A DNA stretch of 64,000 nt from Nocardioides daedukensis (GCF_013408415.1 NZ_JACCAA010000001.1:1240001-1304000); one strand, 5' to 3'; positions 40,870-50,042 are shown, counted from the stretch's first letter. Notes: generated by a model not told the origin, from the sequence alone. A program made the numbers and translations.

Positions 40870-40875
40870 TAGAAT
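40870..40875 (+). promoter_or_regulatory. Putative -10 (TAGAAT) for tRNA-His
   Basis: A strong actinobacterial -10 hexamer 36 bp before the tRNA. A TTCGAC about 20 bp upstream may be a -35. Confidence 0.4.
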
Positions 40876-40910
40876 CCCGTTCGGTCATGGCGCCTCGGCG
40901 TCTGACGCAT

Positions 40911-40987
40911 GGTGGGTATAGCTCAGCTGGTAGAGCGCCGCCTTGTGGTGGCGGATGTCGCGGGTTCAAGTCCCGTTACTCACCCCA
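40911..40987 (+). tRNA. tRNA-His (anticodon GTG)
   Basis: Acceptor GTGGGTA/TACTCAC with extra G-1 at 40911 opposite C73, the tRNA-His identity pair. Anticodon stem CCGCC/GGCGG, loop TTGTGGT, T-arm GCGGG-TTCAAGT-CCCGT. CCA is encoded at the 3' end (40985-40987). Confidence 0.96.
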
Positions 40988-40990
40988 AGG

Positions 40991-41031
40991 GACTCCCGGA
41001 TCCGCAGGTCGGATCCGGGAGTCTTTCTTTT
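40991..41031 (+). terminator. Intrinsic terminator after tRNA-His
   Basis: A perfect 13-bp stem (GACTCCCGGATCC and its complement) with a 7-nt loop, followed by TTTCTTTT: the clearest rho-independent terminator in the window. Confidence 0.93.
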
Positions 41032-41052
41032 CCGGGGCACCCGCGCCTCGGC

Positions 41053-41058
41053 TAGCGT
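41053..41058 (+). promoter_or_regulatory. Putative -10 (TAGCGT), leaderless oxidoreductase start
   Basis: Seven nt before the ATG at 41066. Confidence 0.45.
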
Positions 41059-41065
41059 GACCAGC

Positions 41066-42649
41066 ATGGACTCCGCGCACGGCCCCGTCGGTCAACCCAG
41101 CCTGTCCACCTATGACGTCGTCATCGTCGGTGGTGGTCACAACGGCCTCACCGCGGCCGCCTACCTGGCCCGGTCGGGATTGTCGACGCTGGTGCTGGAA
41201 CGGCTCGACGTCACCGGTGGCGCAGCGGTCTCCAAGCAGGCATTCGAGGGGTACGACGCCCGGGTGTCGCGGTTCTCCTACCTGGTCTCGCTGATGCCCG
41301 AGCAGATCGCCACGGACCTGGGCCTGGACCTCGAGCTCCGCTCCCGTTCCACCGCGAGCTTCACCCCCTATGCGCGCGACGGCCAGGCCCTCGGCCTGCT
41401 CGTCGAGCGCCCCGAGGGCGGCGCCACTCGCTCCTCGTTCGAGACCCTGACCGGGTCCGCTGAGGAGTACGAGACGTGGCAGACCTTCTATGCCGACGTC
41501 GAGAAGATGGCGGGCGTCATCGCACCGACCCTCCTCGACCCGTTGCTCCCCGAGTCCGAGATCGCCGCGCAGATCGATCCCACCACCTGGCGCCAGGTGG
41601 TCAAGGACCCGCTCGGCGCCGCGATCGAGAGTCGGTTCGGCGACGACCTGGTCCGGGGCGTGGTCGGCACGGACGCCCTGATCGGCACCTTCGCCGATCT
41701 GAACGACCCCAGCCTGATCCAGAACCGTTGCTTCCTCTATCACCTGATCGGCAACGGGACCGGCGAGTGGCGGGTTCCCGTCGGCGGCATGGGGGCACTC
41801 ACCGATGCGCTGCGCAGGTCCGCGACCGAGGCCGGCGCCGAGGTGATCACCGGTGCCGGCGTCAGCGGCATCTCCAGCGACGGCTCGCACGCCGAGGTCA
41901 CCTGGCACGACGGGTCGACGTACCACTCGGTGGCCGCGGGCCACGTCCTGTCCAACGTGGCGCCGTGGGTGCTGCGGATCCTCCTGGGCGAGGACGCCGA
42001 ACCAGGGATCAAGCCGAGCGGCTCGCAGCTCAAGATCAACCTGCTCCTGGACCGTCTGCCGAAGCTGAAGTCCGGGGTGGACCCCGAGGTCGCCTTCGCC
42101 GGCACGCTGCACCTCTCGGAGGGCTACGAGCAACTGCGCAGGGCGTACGCCGAGGCCGCTGCCGGGCAGGTGCCCACCGAGATGCCGGGCGAGGTCTATT
42201 GTCACTCGCTCAGCGACCGCTCGATCCTCGGCTCGTTCCCGGGCCACACGCTGACCTACTTCGGGCTGCACACTCCGGAGGCACTCTTCGAGACCCCCGG
42301 GAACAAGGAGCTGGCCGTCGAGCGGGCCCTGGCCTCCCTGCAGCAGCACCTGGCCGAACCGCTCGAGGACTGCCTGGCCCGGGACCGCGCGGGCAACCCG
42401 TGCATCGAGGCCAAGGTCCCCCAGGACATCGAGGCGGAGCTCGCCATGCCCGGAGGCCACATCTTCCACGGCGATCTGGAGTGGCCATGGGCGAGCAACC
42501 GAGCCCTGCTCGACACTCCCGCGCAGCAGTGGGGCGTGGCCACGCACATCCCCAACGTGCTGCTGTGCGGCTCCGGAGCCCGCCGCGGTGGTGCGGTCTC
42601 CGGCCTCGGCGGCCACAACGCAGCACGGGCGGTCCTGGCGGTCCGCTGA
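41066..42649 (+). CDS. FAD-dependent oxidoreductase, phytoene-dehydrogenase/PYROXD2-like
   Basis: About 527 residues. The FAD dinucleotide motif is VVIVGGGHNGLTAAAYLA at residues about 15-32, followed by GGAAVSKQAFEGYDARVSRFSYL, the NAD(P)H/FAD-binding stretch of phytoene-desaturase relatives. A C-terminal FAD site (NVLLCGSGARRGGAVSGLGG) closes the fold. The closest functional class is PYROXD2-like; no carotenoid genes neighbour it, so the substrate is unknown. Tail to tail with sulP. Confidence 0.9.
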   Translation: MDSAHGPVGQPSLSTYDVVIVGGGHNGLTAAAYLARSGLSTLVLERLDVTGGAAVSKQAFEGYDARVSRFSYLVSLMPEQIATDLGLDLELRSRSTASFTPYARDGQALGLLVERPEGGATRSSFETLTGSAEEYETWQTFYADVEKMAGVIAPTLLDPLLPESEIAAQIDPTTWRQVVKDPLGAAIESRFGDDLVRGVVGTDALIGTFADLNDPSLIQNRCFLYHLIGNGTGEWRVPVGGMGALTDALRRSATEAGAEVITGAGVSGISSDGSHAEVTWHDGSTYHSVAAGHVLSNVAPWVLRILLGEDAEPGIKPSGSQLKINLLLDRLPKLKSGVDPEVAFAGTLHLSEGYEQLRRAYAEAAAGQVPTEMPGEVYCHSLSDRSILGSFPGHTLTYFGLHTPEALFETPGNKELAVERALASLQQHLAEPLEDCLARDRAGNPCIEAKVPQDIEAELAMPGGHIFHGDLEWPWASNRALLDTPAQQWGVATHIPNVLLCGSGARRGGAVSGLGGHNAARAVLAVR

Positions 42650-42674
42650 CCTCAGGCCTGGCGGGACATCACGG

Positions 42675-44231
42675 CTAGGGCAGCTCGCCGCTGAGGCGGC
42701 GGTGCCGCTCGGCACTGGACTCGTTGAGCCCGGTGATCTCCACCGTCTTGCCTTTGCGTTCATACTTCGTGGTGATGGCGTCCAGCGAGGCGACCGTGGA
42801 CGCGTCCCAGATGTGGGAACCACGCAGGTCGATGACGACCCGGTCGGGGTCGTGGGCATAGTCGAACTGGGTGTAGAGGTCGTTGCTCGAGGCGAAGAAC
42901 AGCTCTCCGGTGACCCGATAGACCGCAGTGGCGCCGTGCTCGTCCTCGACGATCTCGCGGTGGGTCTGGGTCAGGTGCGCCACCCGCCGCGCGAACAGGG
43001 TCATCGCGACCAGGACCCCGACAGCGACGCCGATGGCGAGGTTGTGCGTGGTCACGGTCACCACGACGGTGGAGAGCATCACGAGGGTCTCCGACCTGGG
43101 CATCCGTCGCAGCGTGCTCGACCGGATCGAGTGCCAGTCGAAGGTGCCGACCGAGACCATGATCATCACCGCAACCAGGGCTGCCATCGGGATGATCGCG
43201 ACGACGTCGCCGAACCCGACGACCAGGATCAGCAGGAAGACACCGGCCAGGAACGTGGACAGGCGGGTGCGGGCACCCGAGACCTTCACGTTGATCATCG
43301 TCTGGCCGATCATCGCGCAACCGCCCATGCCGCCGAAGAAGCCGGTGATCAGGTTGGCGCCGCCCTGGCCCCAGGCCTCGCGGGTCTTGTCCGAGTGCGT
43401 GTCGGTGATGTCGTCGACGAGCTTGGCCGTCAGCAGCGACTCCAGGAGGCCGACCAGGGCCATCGCGAGGGCAAAGGGAGCAATGATCTGCAGCGTCTCC
43501 AGGTTCCACGGCACATCGGGGAAGAACCAGGTGGGAAGGCTGTCGGGCAGCTCGCCCTCGTCCCCGACATCGGGTACGTCGAGTGCGGCCAGGACCGTGA
43601 AGGCGGTGAGTGCCACGATCGCGACCAGCGGGGCGGGGACGACCCTGCTGACCCGCGGGAGCCCGACGATGAGCGCGAGCCCGACCGCGATCATCGGATA
43701 GACGGCCCACGGTACGTCGACCATGTGGTCGATCTGGGCCTCGAATACGAGGATCGCCAACGCGTTGACGAAGCCGACCATGACCGAGCGCGGGATGAAC
43801 CGCATCAGCTTGGCCACGCCGGCCAACGCCAGCACGACCTGGATCACTCCACCGAGGAGCACAGTGGCAATCAGGTAGTCATAGCCGTGCTCGCGCATCA
43901 CCGGCGCGATCACCAGCGCCACGGCACCGGTGGCGGCCGAGATCATTGCCGGGCGCCCGCCGAGGAACGAGATCGCCACGGCCATCGTGAACGAGGCGAA
44001 CAGGCCGATGCGCGGATCGACACCGGCGATGATCGAGAACGAGATCGCCTCGGGGATCAGCGCGAGCGCCACGACCAGGCCACCGAGCACCTCGATGCGC
44101 AGCAGCCTCGGAGAGCGTAGGGCGGCGCGCACCGTGGGCTCCGACTCGCGGGACGACGTTGCGCTCAAGGGATCGGACTCCGTTCGTGGCAGGCGCTCGG
44201 GCAGCCACCGGCGCGCGGACTGGGCCGGCAC
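42675..44231 (-). CDS. SulP-family anion transporter with STAS domain
   Basis: About 518 residues. Some eleven to twelve membrane helices carry SulP motifs (ALIPEAISFSIIAGVDPRIG near residue 55, TGAVALV, GGMGGCAMIGQTMINVKVSG). A C-terminal STAS domain (YRVTGELFFASSNDL ... VIDLRGSHIWDASTV) ends the protein. Substrates of the family are sulfate, bicarbonate or dicarboxylates. The start is uncertain: GTG 44231 lies close to tRNA-Lys; a TTG at 44168 has GGAG 9 nt upstream. Confidence 0.92.
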   Translation of the reverse strand: MPAQSARRWLPERLPRTESDPLSATSSRESEPTVRAALRSPRLLRIEVLGGLVVALALIPEAISFSIIAGVDPRIGLFASFTMAVAISFLGGRPAMISAATGAVALVIAPVMREHGYDYLIATVLLGGVIQVVLALAGVAKLMRFIPRSVMVGFVNALAILVFEAQIDHMVDVPWAVYPMIAVGLALIVGLPRVSRVVPAPLVAIVALTAFTVLAALDVPDVGDEGELPDSLPTWFFPDVPWNLETLQIIAPFALAMALVGLLESLLTAKLVDDITDTHSDKTREAWGQGGANLITGFFGGMGGCAMIGQTMINVKVSGARTRLSTFLAGVFLLILVVGFGDVVAIIPMAALVAVMIMVSVGTFDWHSIRSSTLRRMPRSETLVMLSTVVVTVTTHNLAIGVAVGVLVAMTLFARRVAHLTQTHREIVEDEHGATAVYRVTGELFFASSNDLYTQFDYAHDPDRVVIDLRGSHIWDASTVASLDAITTKYERKGKTVEITGLNESSAERHRRLSGELP

Positions 44232-44294
44232 ACTCGACGACGGCCGAAATGCACCAGAGGCCGGCCCCGATCGGGACCGACCTCCGGTGGTCTG

Positions 44295-44367
<73 letters not shown>

Positions 44368-44430
44368 TTGAAGCGAGAGCAACATTAGCAGTCAGTGGCC
44401 GAACGCAAAAATCGGGGCGACCACGGGTGT

Positions 44431-46869
44431 TCATCCGCCCTTCACGACCCGCTTCGTCACCTGCTGGGCAGCGATCTCTCGAGCCGTGAACGGGAACCTG
44501 ACCCACTGCTCATTGGCGAACATCCGGGTCTGGTCCTGCGACCACTTCGACCGCGGGTTCTCCGACTGCGAGTAGGTCAGGATCGTCCTGGCGTCCACGC
44601 CGGTCGCGGTGAACGTGACGGCCTGGATGTGCGAAGAGCCATAGGTCACCGGCCGGTAGGCGTCGCTGTTCTGCTCCGGCGTCACCGAGCTCAGCGCGTT
44701 GGCGTTGCCGGCCGCATGCGACCCGCCACCGATGCCGATCGGTGAGGCACCACGGTCGGCGGCGACCTGGAGCGAGCCCCAGGTCGCGTCCATCGGCGTG
44801 CCGGACTTCTGCAGCGCCTCGATCGCCTGCGTCATGGCTCGCACGACCTTGGCGTTCTTCGGGTCGAGCCCACGCGGCGTGTTCAGCGCGTCGTCGGCGG
44901 AGAAGGGGACCTTCCAGATCCCGGTGGCGGGCAACCGCTCGACGAACTCCTCGAAGATGTGGGTGCCCACGGAGCCCTTGTCGCTGCGTCCGTCCCAGGC
45001 CCTCAGGACCCGGCACGCCTCTCCCCCGCCGGCAGCCTGGCAGGTGGCGTCCAGGGCACCATCGGCGCGCGTCACCTCGGCCGTACGGGCGCGGTTCTCG
45101 TACTGGAACGCCGCGAACTTGGTGAACGAGAGCTTGCGGCCACCGGCGAGAGCCTCCTGCGGATAGGCGTTGACCATCTGGGTCCGGAAGCTGCGCACGC
45201 ACCGCTCGCAGCCGATGATCTTGGAGAACCCCTCGAGGCGCTGCTGGGGGTTGGGCAGCCAGTAGGAGTCGTTGGCGTTGATCACCCAGTCCCGCCGATA
45301 GGCGTCGGGGAGGTTCTCGGGCCCCATCGCCCCGGGACGGACCCCCGGCGTGTTCGCCCAGGCGCACTGCTTGCCGGCCAGGGCACCGTTCAACCCCGGC
45401 AGGCCCGCCACCAGGAGCAGCAGGCTGCCGACCGGGGTGACGCAGCGGTTGATCATCGCGTTGGACACGTTCGGGACGACCGAGTGGTCGGCATAGACCA
45501 CCGCGCCCTTGCGGTCGGCGGCGATCGTGTTCACCCACGGCATCCCGCCCTGCTTGTCCTGGCGCCGGATCAGGTCGCGCACGCTCGTGGCGCTGCCCAT
45601 GTCCAAGAAGGTGTCGAGGGTCCGCAGCTGTTCGGCGTTGGCGTCACGGATCGCCCACAGGGTGGCCGCGCCCCAAGGCATCAACATGTCGGGGGCGTCG
45701 ATGACATAGCCCTCCGTGGTGCGGAAGAGGTCTTCGCGCACCGTCGTGATCGAGCCGTCCGGCGCTCGCACCTTGACGTCCACGACCCGGCGCTCGAGCG
45801 GCTTGAGCCCCTTGCTGCCGAGATACATCTGGGTGCCCGGGATGGTGACATATTCGTATGGCGTGAACCGGTAGGCCGTCGAGACCGTGTGGCTCCATGC
45901 CACGTTCTTGTTGAAGCCGATGTTCACCGCGGGCGATCCCACCAGCGATGCACCCGCGACGTCGTACTCGCCGGGGATGGTCAGGTGCTGCTGGGTGAAC
46001 CGGAAGCGGCCACGCCACGGGAAGTGCGGGTTGCCCAGCAGCATGCCGCGCCCGGTGCTGGACTTGTCGCCCCCGACGGCCGTGGCGTTGGAGCCGAAGG
46101 TGTGGGCCGGATCCTTGCCCAGCGCCGCGAGCACGGCGTCCTGGTCCACCCCACGGGCGGCCGCGGCGAGATCGGCCGGGGTCGGCAGCTTGGGCAGTCC
46201 CGGGACCTCCGGCAGGCCGGGATCGAGGATCGACGCCGGAGCGGCCGAGACGATCTGGTGGGTGAAGTGGCCGGTGGAGGCCATGATGTTGGCCAGGTAG
46301 AGGCCGTACCAGAGGTCGACCGGCGAGGCCTTGATGTCGAGGTACCGGGCGCCTCTGCACTCCGGGTCCGTGACCCCGTTGCGGCCACGCTCGGCGATCC
46401 AGGTGTTCAGGCCCGCGGTGTAGCCCTCGACCATCCGCTTCATCCGGGCACTGGGACCGCGCACCGGGTCGGTCAGGAGCTTCTCGACGACCTTGCGGTT
46501 GCGCATGTCGCCGACCAGCGTGTCGACCTCGAGGTTGCTGGCCGAGATCGCGACCTGGTCGTCGTAGTCGCCCGCGCCGAACCACAGCGAGCGCTCACCG
46601 CGCCCGGTGACCAAGGTGTCGGCGAGCGTGCAGATCGACGCCGAGGCGGCGGCGTACCCGCTTCCGAAGCCCAGCGATCCCCAGTCCTTGGCGACGATGT
46701 GCGGGATGCCGTGCTCGGTGGTGGTGATCGTGGCGGTGTACGCCGGACCGGCGGCCTCGGCGCCCGACGGTGGGAGGGTGCCCAGCAGGGGCACGACCAG
46801 GGCGATGGCCACGCCCGTGAACAGGGTCCTGCGCGAACCCGGGCGAACCTGCCAACGACGAATCTGCAT
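44431..46869 (-). CDS. Secreted penicillin-acylase-family (Ntn) amidohydrolase
   Basis: About 812 residues. A Tat-like signal (PGSRRTLFTGVAIALVVPLL) precedes an Ntn-hydrolase precursor: alpha chain, spacer, then the autocleavage point in HTFGSNATAVGG, where Ser becomes the N-terminal nucleophile of the beta chain. Other landmarks are HGIPHI, NPHFPWRGRF, NVAWSHTVS and WVINANDSYW. The family includes acyl-homoserine lactone acylases such as PvdQ and aculeacin A acylase. It is about half the window's largest secreted enzyme. The substrate is unknown; quorum quenching is possible (inference). Confidence 0.92.
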   Translation of the reverse strand: MQIRRWQVRPGSRRTLFTGVAIALVVPLLGTLPPSGAEAAGPAYTATITTTEHGIPHIVAKDWGSLGFGSGYAAASASICTLADTLVTGRGERSLWFGAGDYDDQVAISASNLEVDTLVGDMRNRKVVEKLLTDPVRGPSARMKRMVEGYTAGLNTWIAERGRNGVTDPECRGARYLDIKASPVDLWYGLYLANIMASTGHFTHQIVSAAPASILDPGLPEVPGLPKLPTPADLAAAARGVDQDAVLAALGKDPAHTFGSNATAVGGDKSSTGRGMLLGNPHFPWRGRFRFTQQHLTIPGEYDVAGASLVGSPAVNIGFNKNVAWSHTVSTAYRFTPYEYVTIPGTQMYLGSKGLKPLERRVVDVKVRAPDGSITTVREDLFRTTEGYVIDAPDMLMPWGAATLWAIRDANAEQLRTLDTFLDMGSATSVRDLIRRQDKQGGMPWVNTIAADRKGAVVYADHSVVPNVSNAMINRCVTPVGSLLLLVAGLPGLNGALAGKQCAWANTPGVRPGAMGPENLPDAYRRDWVINANDSYWLPNPQQRLEGFSKIIGCERCVRSFRTQMVNAYPQEALAGGRKLSFTKFAAFQYENRARTAEVTRADGALDATCQAAGGGEACRVLRAWDGRSDKGSVGTHIFEEFVERLPATGIWKVPFSADDALNTPRGLDPKNAKVVRAMTQAIEALQKSGTPMDATWGSLQVAADRGASPIGIGGGSHAAGNANALSSVTPEQNSDAYRPVTYGSSHIQAVTFTATGVDARTILTYSQSENPRSKWSQDQTRMFANEQWVRFPFTAREIAAQQVTKRVVKGG

Positions 46870-46908
46870 GCTGCAACAACGACGGCCTGGCGGCCGACGT
46901 TATGCAGG

Positions 46909-47232
46909 TCACAGATAGAGGCCGGCGCCCTCGTCGGCGAGCCGGTCCGCGGCGACGGCGTGGACGTCGCGCTCCCGCATCACCACATAGACCTCGCCGT
47001 TGACCTCGACCTCGGCCTTCTCGTCCGGGTCGAACAGGACCCGGTCGCCCTTCTCGACCGCACGCGCGTGCGGTCCGACACCGACGACCCTCGACCAGGC
47101 CAGCCTGCGGCCGCCCATGGCAGCCGTTGCCGGGATGACGATGCCGCCGGCCGAGCGGCGTTCCCCGGACTCCTGGTCGAGCTCGACCAGGATCCGGTCG
47201 TGAAGCATCTTGATGGGGGTCTTGTCACTCAC
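46909..47232 (-). CDS. GroES-like (Cpn10-family) protein, stand-alone
   Basis: About 107 residues. The Cpn10 fold is visible in IKMLHDRILVELDQE, SAGGIVIP, SRVVGVGP and KGDRVLFDP. There is no adjacent groEL, and the mobile loop (ERRSAGGIVIPATAAMGG) differs from canonical GroES. It may be a paralogue or partner of a GroEL elsewhere. It lies 2 bp after DUF3618 and is cotranscribed with it. Confidence 0.85.
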   Translation of the reverse strand: MSDKTPIKMLHDRILVELDQESGERRSAGGIVIPATAAMGGRRLAWSRVVGVGPHARAVEKGDRVLFDPDEKAEVEVNGEVYVVMRERDVHAVAADRLADEGAGLYL

Positions 47233-47234
47233 CG

Positions 47235-47483
47235 TCAGCGAGCGACCTTGCGCACGACCACGAACAGTGCGACCACACCGACCACACCGCCGACGACCTT
47301 CAGGATGTTGTCGGTGCGCGGCGCACCGGTCTGCGGGTCGACGAAGTGCGCCTTCACCGACGCGACCTCACGGCTGACGATGGTCTTGGGGCTCGCCCGG
47401 TGGACGAGCTGGTCGATCGTCTGAGCGAGGCGCTCGCGCGTCTCCTCGAGCTCGAGCTCGATCGCACTGATCTCCTTGGCCAC
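47235..47483 (-). CDS. DUF3618 single-pass membrane protein
   Basis: About 82 residues. The DUF3618 signature is IELELEETRERLAQTIDQLVHR, followed by one C-terminal helix (ILKVVGGVVGVVALFVVVR). The GTG at 47483 has CAGGAG 8 nt upstream, so the longer frame to 47531 is rejected. Function unknown; the N-terminal half is a cytosolic helix. Confidence 0.88.
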   Translation of the reverse strand: MAKEISAIELELEETRERLAQTIDQLVHRASPKTIVSREVASVKAHFVDPQTGAPRTDNILKVVGGVVGVVALFVVVRKVAR

Positions 47484-47511
47484 GGTCAAACTCCTGGTTC
47501 GGCGGGGTGGG

Positions 47512-48267
47512 TCATTGCGGAAGGTTACCAATGGTGCGGGGATCGAATCCGAACGGCAGCTCCAGCCGGTTGGCGCGCATCAGCGCGTCGTCGGTCAGGA
47601 CGTCGTACGTCGCCCCGTCGGCGACCACGACTCCCCCGTGCAGGATGACACTGCGCGAACACAGCTCCAGCGCATAGGGCAGGTCGTGGGTGACCATCAG
47701 CAAGGTCACCTCGAGCGAGCGCAGGATGTCGGCGAGCTCGCGGCGCGACGCGGGGTCGAGGTTGGAGGACGGCTCGTCGAGGACGAGGATCTCCGGCTCC
47801 ATCACCAGGACCGTCGCCACCGCGACCCTGCGACGCTGACCGAAGGACAGATGGTGCGGTGGCCGGTCGACGAAGTCGGCCATGCCGACCCGGTCGAGGG
47901 CCTCCATCACCCGGCGGTCGAGCTCGGCGCCCTTGATCCCCAGGTTCGAGGGACCGAAGGCGACGTCCTGGCGGACGGTCGGCATGAAGAGCTGGTCATC
48001 GGGATCCTGGAAGACGATGCCGACCCGGCGACGGATCTCCTGCAGGTTCCGCTTCTCGACCGCCATTCCGCTGACCTGCACCGAACCGGCGCCTGCCGTG
48101 AGGATCCCGTTGAGGTGGAGGACCAGGGTGGTCTTGCCCGCACCGTTCGGTCCCAGCAGGGCAACGCGTTCACCCCGATGCACGTGCAGGTCGACACCGA
48201 AGAGGGCCTGGTGGCCGTCGGGATAGGCATGGGCCAGGCCACGCACGTCGAGGACAGGCGTGCTCAC
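47512..48267 (-). CDS. cbiO: ECF-type metal transporter ATP-binding subunit CbiO/NikO
   Basis: About 251 residues. Walker A LLGPNGAGKTT, Q-loop VFQDPDDQLF, signature LSFGQRRRVAV and Walker B ILVLDEPSSNLD followed by the H-loop THDLPYA. It energises the membrane subunits CbiM/CbiQ. The last ~30 residues (ANRLELPFGFDPRTIGNLPQ) are a typical CbiO extension. The GTG overlaps the cbiQ stop as GTGA. Nickel rather than cobalt is likely because of the Nur box at the operon head. Confidence 0.93.
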   Translation of the reverse strand: MSTPVLDVRGLAHAYPDGHQALFGVDLHVHRGERVALLGPNGAGKTTLVLHLNGILTAGAGSVQVSGMAVEKRNLQEIRRRVGIVFQDPDDQLFMPTVRQDVAFGPSNLGIKGAELDRRVMEALDRVGMADFVDRPPHHLSFGQRRRVAVATVLVMEPEILVLDEPSSNLDPASRRELADILRSLEVTLLMVTHDLPYALELCSRSVILHGGVVVADGATYDVLTDDALMRANRLELPFGFDPRTIGNLPQ

Positions 48268-48953
48268 AGCTCCGGCATCCGTCCGGTGTAGCCACGCGAG
48301 AGCATCGCCAGGTGCATCCGCTCGCCGCGCTCGTAGGACCGGATGAACAAGGCGCCGAGGGTGCGGGCCAGGGTCGGCCAGTGCCGCGGCGACTTCGGGT
48401 CGCAGCCTCGTGAGCGCATGCCGACGACCATACGGCTCAGCTCGCCGGTGATGACGTCGAGGTAGCGGATCATGAAACCCATGATCGAGACCAGTTGCTC
48501 GGGCATGTGCAGTCGTCGCAGACCGCGCAGCAGGTCGACCGGGTCCGTGGTGGCGGCCAGGCTGAGCGAGGCCATCACGCCGAGGGTGGCCTTGACCAGG
48601 AAGGTGGCGCCTGCGACCAGGCCGGGCTGGGAGACGCTGACGCCCAGCACGTCGATGCGCTCACCGGTGGCGATGAACGGCATCAGCACGGCGAAGAGGA
48701 CGAACGGCACTTCGATCAGCATCCGGCTCAGCATCCACAGCGGACGGATCCGGGCGGTGGCGATCACGCCCAGGACCACGGCGAGCCACACGACGTACAG
48801 CGGCCACCACTGGTGTGGCGTCGCCACGACGACGAGCATGAACCCGACCAGCACCAGCACCTTCAGGTGCGCGGGGACGCGGTGCACCGGCGTCGAGTGG
48901 TGGTGTGCGTCAGGCCCGTTGCCCAGCAGCCGGCCGTCGTGTCCGGCCGCCAT
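48264..48953 (-). CDS. cbiQ: Cobalt/nickel transporter membrane subunit CbiQ/NikQ
   Basis: About 229 residues with six helices. The coupling motifs for the ATPase are RGLRRLHMPEQLVSIMGFM and SRMVVGMRSRGC, where the second carries the A-R-S/G-type coupling helix. It is the T subunit of the ECF-like uptake system and lies between cbiN and cbiO with overlaps or 2-bp gaps. Confidence 0.9.
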   Translation of the reverse strand: MAAGHDGRLLGNGPDAHHHSTPVHRVPAHLKVLVLVGFMLVVVATPHQWWPLYVVWLAVVLGVIATARIRPLWMLSRMLIEVPFVLFAVLMPFIATGERIDVLGVSVSQPGLVAGATFLVKATLGVMASLSLAATTDPVDLLRGLRRLHMPEQLVSIMGFMIRYLDVITGELSRMVVGMRSRGCDPKSPRHWPTLARTLGALFIRSYERGERMHLAMLSRGYTGRMPEL

Positions 48954-48955
48954 GC

Positions 48956-49321
48956 TCAGGCCCTGCTGTCGGCGGAGCGTACGTCGTCGCCCGGGGCGTC
49001 TGCGTCGGCCTCGGCGTCAGCGTCCTCATCGTTGCCTCTGCGGCGCAGCACCAAGAAGAGGCCACCGGCCAGGGCGAGGACGACCAGGCACCCGATCACT
49101 CCGGCCAGCCCGCCGCTGAGCCGTTCGTTGTCGACTCCCTCGACGCCGTAGTCGGCGAGCGGGCTGTCCGCGGTCGCGGAGTCCTCGCCGGAGTCGAGGA
49201 AGCCGGTCTTCTCGGCGACGTGTTCGAGGCCGTCGGGGTGGGAGCTGGCATAGAAGCTGGCGACGCCGGCCAGCAGCAGGGACACCACGAGGAGGGTGAC
49301 TAGGACGGAGCGGGACTTCAT
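48956..49321 (-). CDS. cbiN: PDGLE-domain (CbiN-like) transporter subunit
   Basis: About 121 residues. One N-terminal helix, then SSHPDGLEHVAEKTGF (the PDGLE signature) outside the membrane, a second helix (GLAGVIGCLVVLALAGGLFLV), and an acidic Asp/Ala tail. In the CbiMNQO family this small subunit assists metal delivery to CbiM. The stop and cbiM gene order match the family. Its ATG overlaps the cbiM stop as ATGA. Confidence 0.88.
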   Translation of the reverse strand: MKSRSVLVTLLVVSLLLAGVASFYASSHPDGLEHVAEKTGFLDSGEDSATADSPLADYGVEGVDNERLSGGLAGVIGCLVVLALAGGLFLVLRRRGNDEDADAEADADAPGDDVRSADSRA

Positions 49322-50007
49322 GCGGTGCTCGCCTTCCGGATCTCGAGGCTGCGCTCGGCCGTGACTCGTTTGGCACCGTGGACCAGGTCCGGTCGGGCCG
49401 CGGCAACCGCAGCCACCACGAGTCCGGTGATCACGGCCTCACCGATGCCGATGACCAGGTGCCAGGCGAGCATCGCGCCGAGCACCTTGTCGGTCTCCAC
49501 CGGGGCGGTCCCACCGATGGCGAACAGGATGGTGAACGCGAGGGCTGCGGCCGGAACGCTGACCAGCGCGCCGATCGCGGCAGCCGGGGCGATGCTGGAG
49601 ACCCGCTTGGGCAGCACTGCCCGGACGCCGGCGAAGACCAGCCACCCGGCGACGACACCGACCAGCGCCATCAGCGTGATGTTGGTGCCGAGCGCGGTGA
49701 TGCCACCGTCGGCCATCAACAGGGCCTGCACGAGCAGCACGACGCTGATGCACAGTACAGCGGTGTAGGGCCCGGCCAGGACCGCGGCGAGCACGCCTCC
49801 GAGCAGGTGGCCGCTGGTGCCGCCGGCGACCGGGAAGTTGATCATCTGCCCAGCGAAGACGAAGGTGGCGACGAGTCCTGCCAGCGGGGCGGTACGGTCA
49901 TCGAGTTCCCGACGCGCACCGCGCAGGGCCACCGCGACGCCGGCAACGGCTATCACTCCGGTGGCCACCGAGGTGGGTGCGTCGAGGAAGCCATCTGGAA
50001 CGTGCAT
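49318..50007 (-). CDS. cbiM: Cobalt/nickel transporter substrate-binding subunit CbiM/NikM
   Basis: About 229 residues. The start is fixed by function: ATG 50007 gives MHVPDGFLDA, whose N-terminal Met and His2 form the metal site of CbiM/NikM. Other landmarks are FAGQMINFPVAGGTSGHLLGG with further metal-binding His, and about seven helices. TAATGT sits 7 nt upstream with the Nur box just beyond, so Ni2+ uptake is the probable role. An earlier GTG at 50016 is not used. Confidence 0.93.
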   Translation of the reverse strand: MHVPDGFLDAPTSVATGVIAVAGVAVALRGARRELDDRTAPLAGLVATFVFAGQMINFPVAGGTSGHLLGGVLAAVLAGPYTAVLCISVVLLVQALLMADGGITALGTNITLMALVGVVAGWLVFAGVRAVLPKRVSSIAPAAAIGALVSVPAAALAFTILFAIGGTAPVETDKVLGAMLAWHLVIGIGEAVITGLVVAAVAAARPDLVHGAKRVTAERSLEIRKASTA

Positions 50008-50014
50008 GCTGAGC

Positions 50015-50020
50015 ACATTA
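50015..50020 (-). promoter_or_regulatory. Putative -10 (TAATGT), leaderless cbiM start
   Basis: Seven nt before the cbiM ATG; the Nur box begins 5 bp upstream of it, so bound repressor would cover the promoter. Confidence 0.5.
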
Positions 50021-50025
50021 CGTCA

Positions 50026-50042
50026 TTGCAAATCGTTTGCAA
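50026..50042. promoter_or_regulatory. Nur-type box TTGCAA-N5-TTGCAA between cbiM and bcp
   Basis: The plus strand reads TTGCAAATCGTTTGCAA, matching the Streptomyces Nur consensus (TTGCAA, 5-nt spacer, TTGCAA). Nur is a Fur-family Ni-responsive regulator. The box lies in the 47-bp gap between divergent cbiM and bcp. Confidence 0.8.

Noticed and set aside
44431-46869. Frameshift or degradation in the acylase
   Set aside because: A single frame of about 812 codons carries all Ntn motifs in order.
47512-50007. Biotin or cobalamin ECF transporter
   Set aside because: CbiM-type MHVPDGFL N-terminus, PDGLE subunit and Nur box point to Ni/Co instead.
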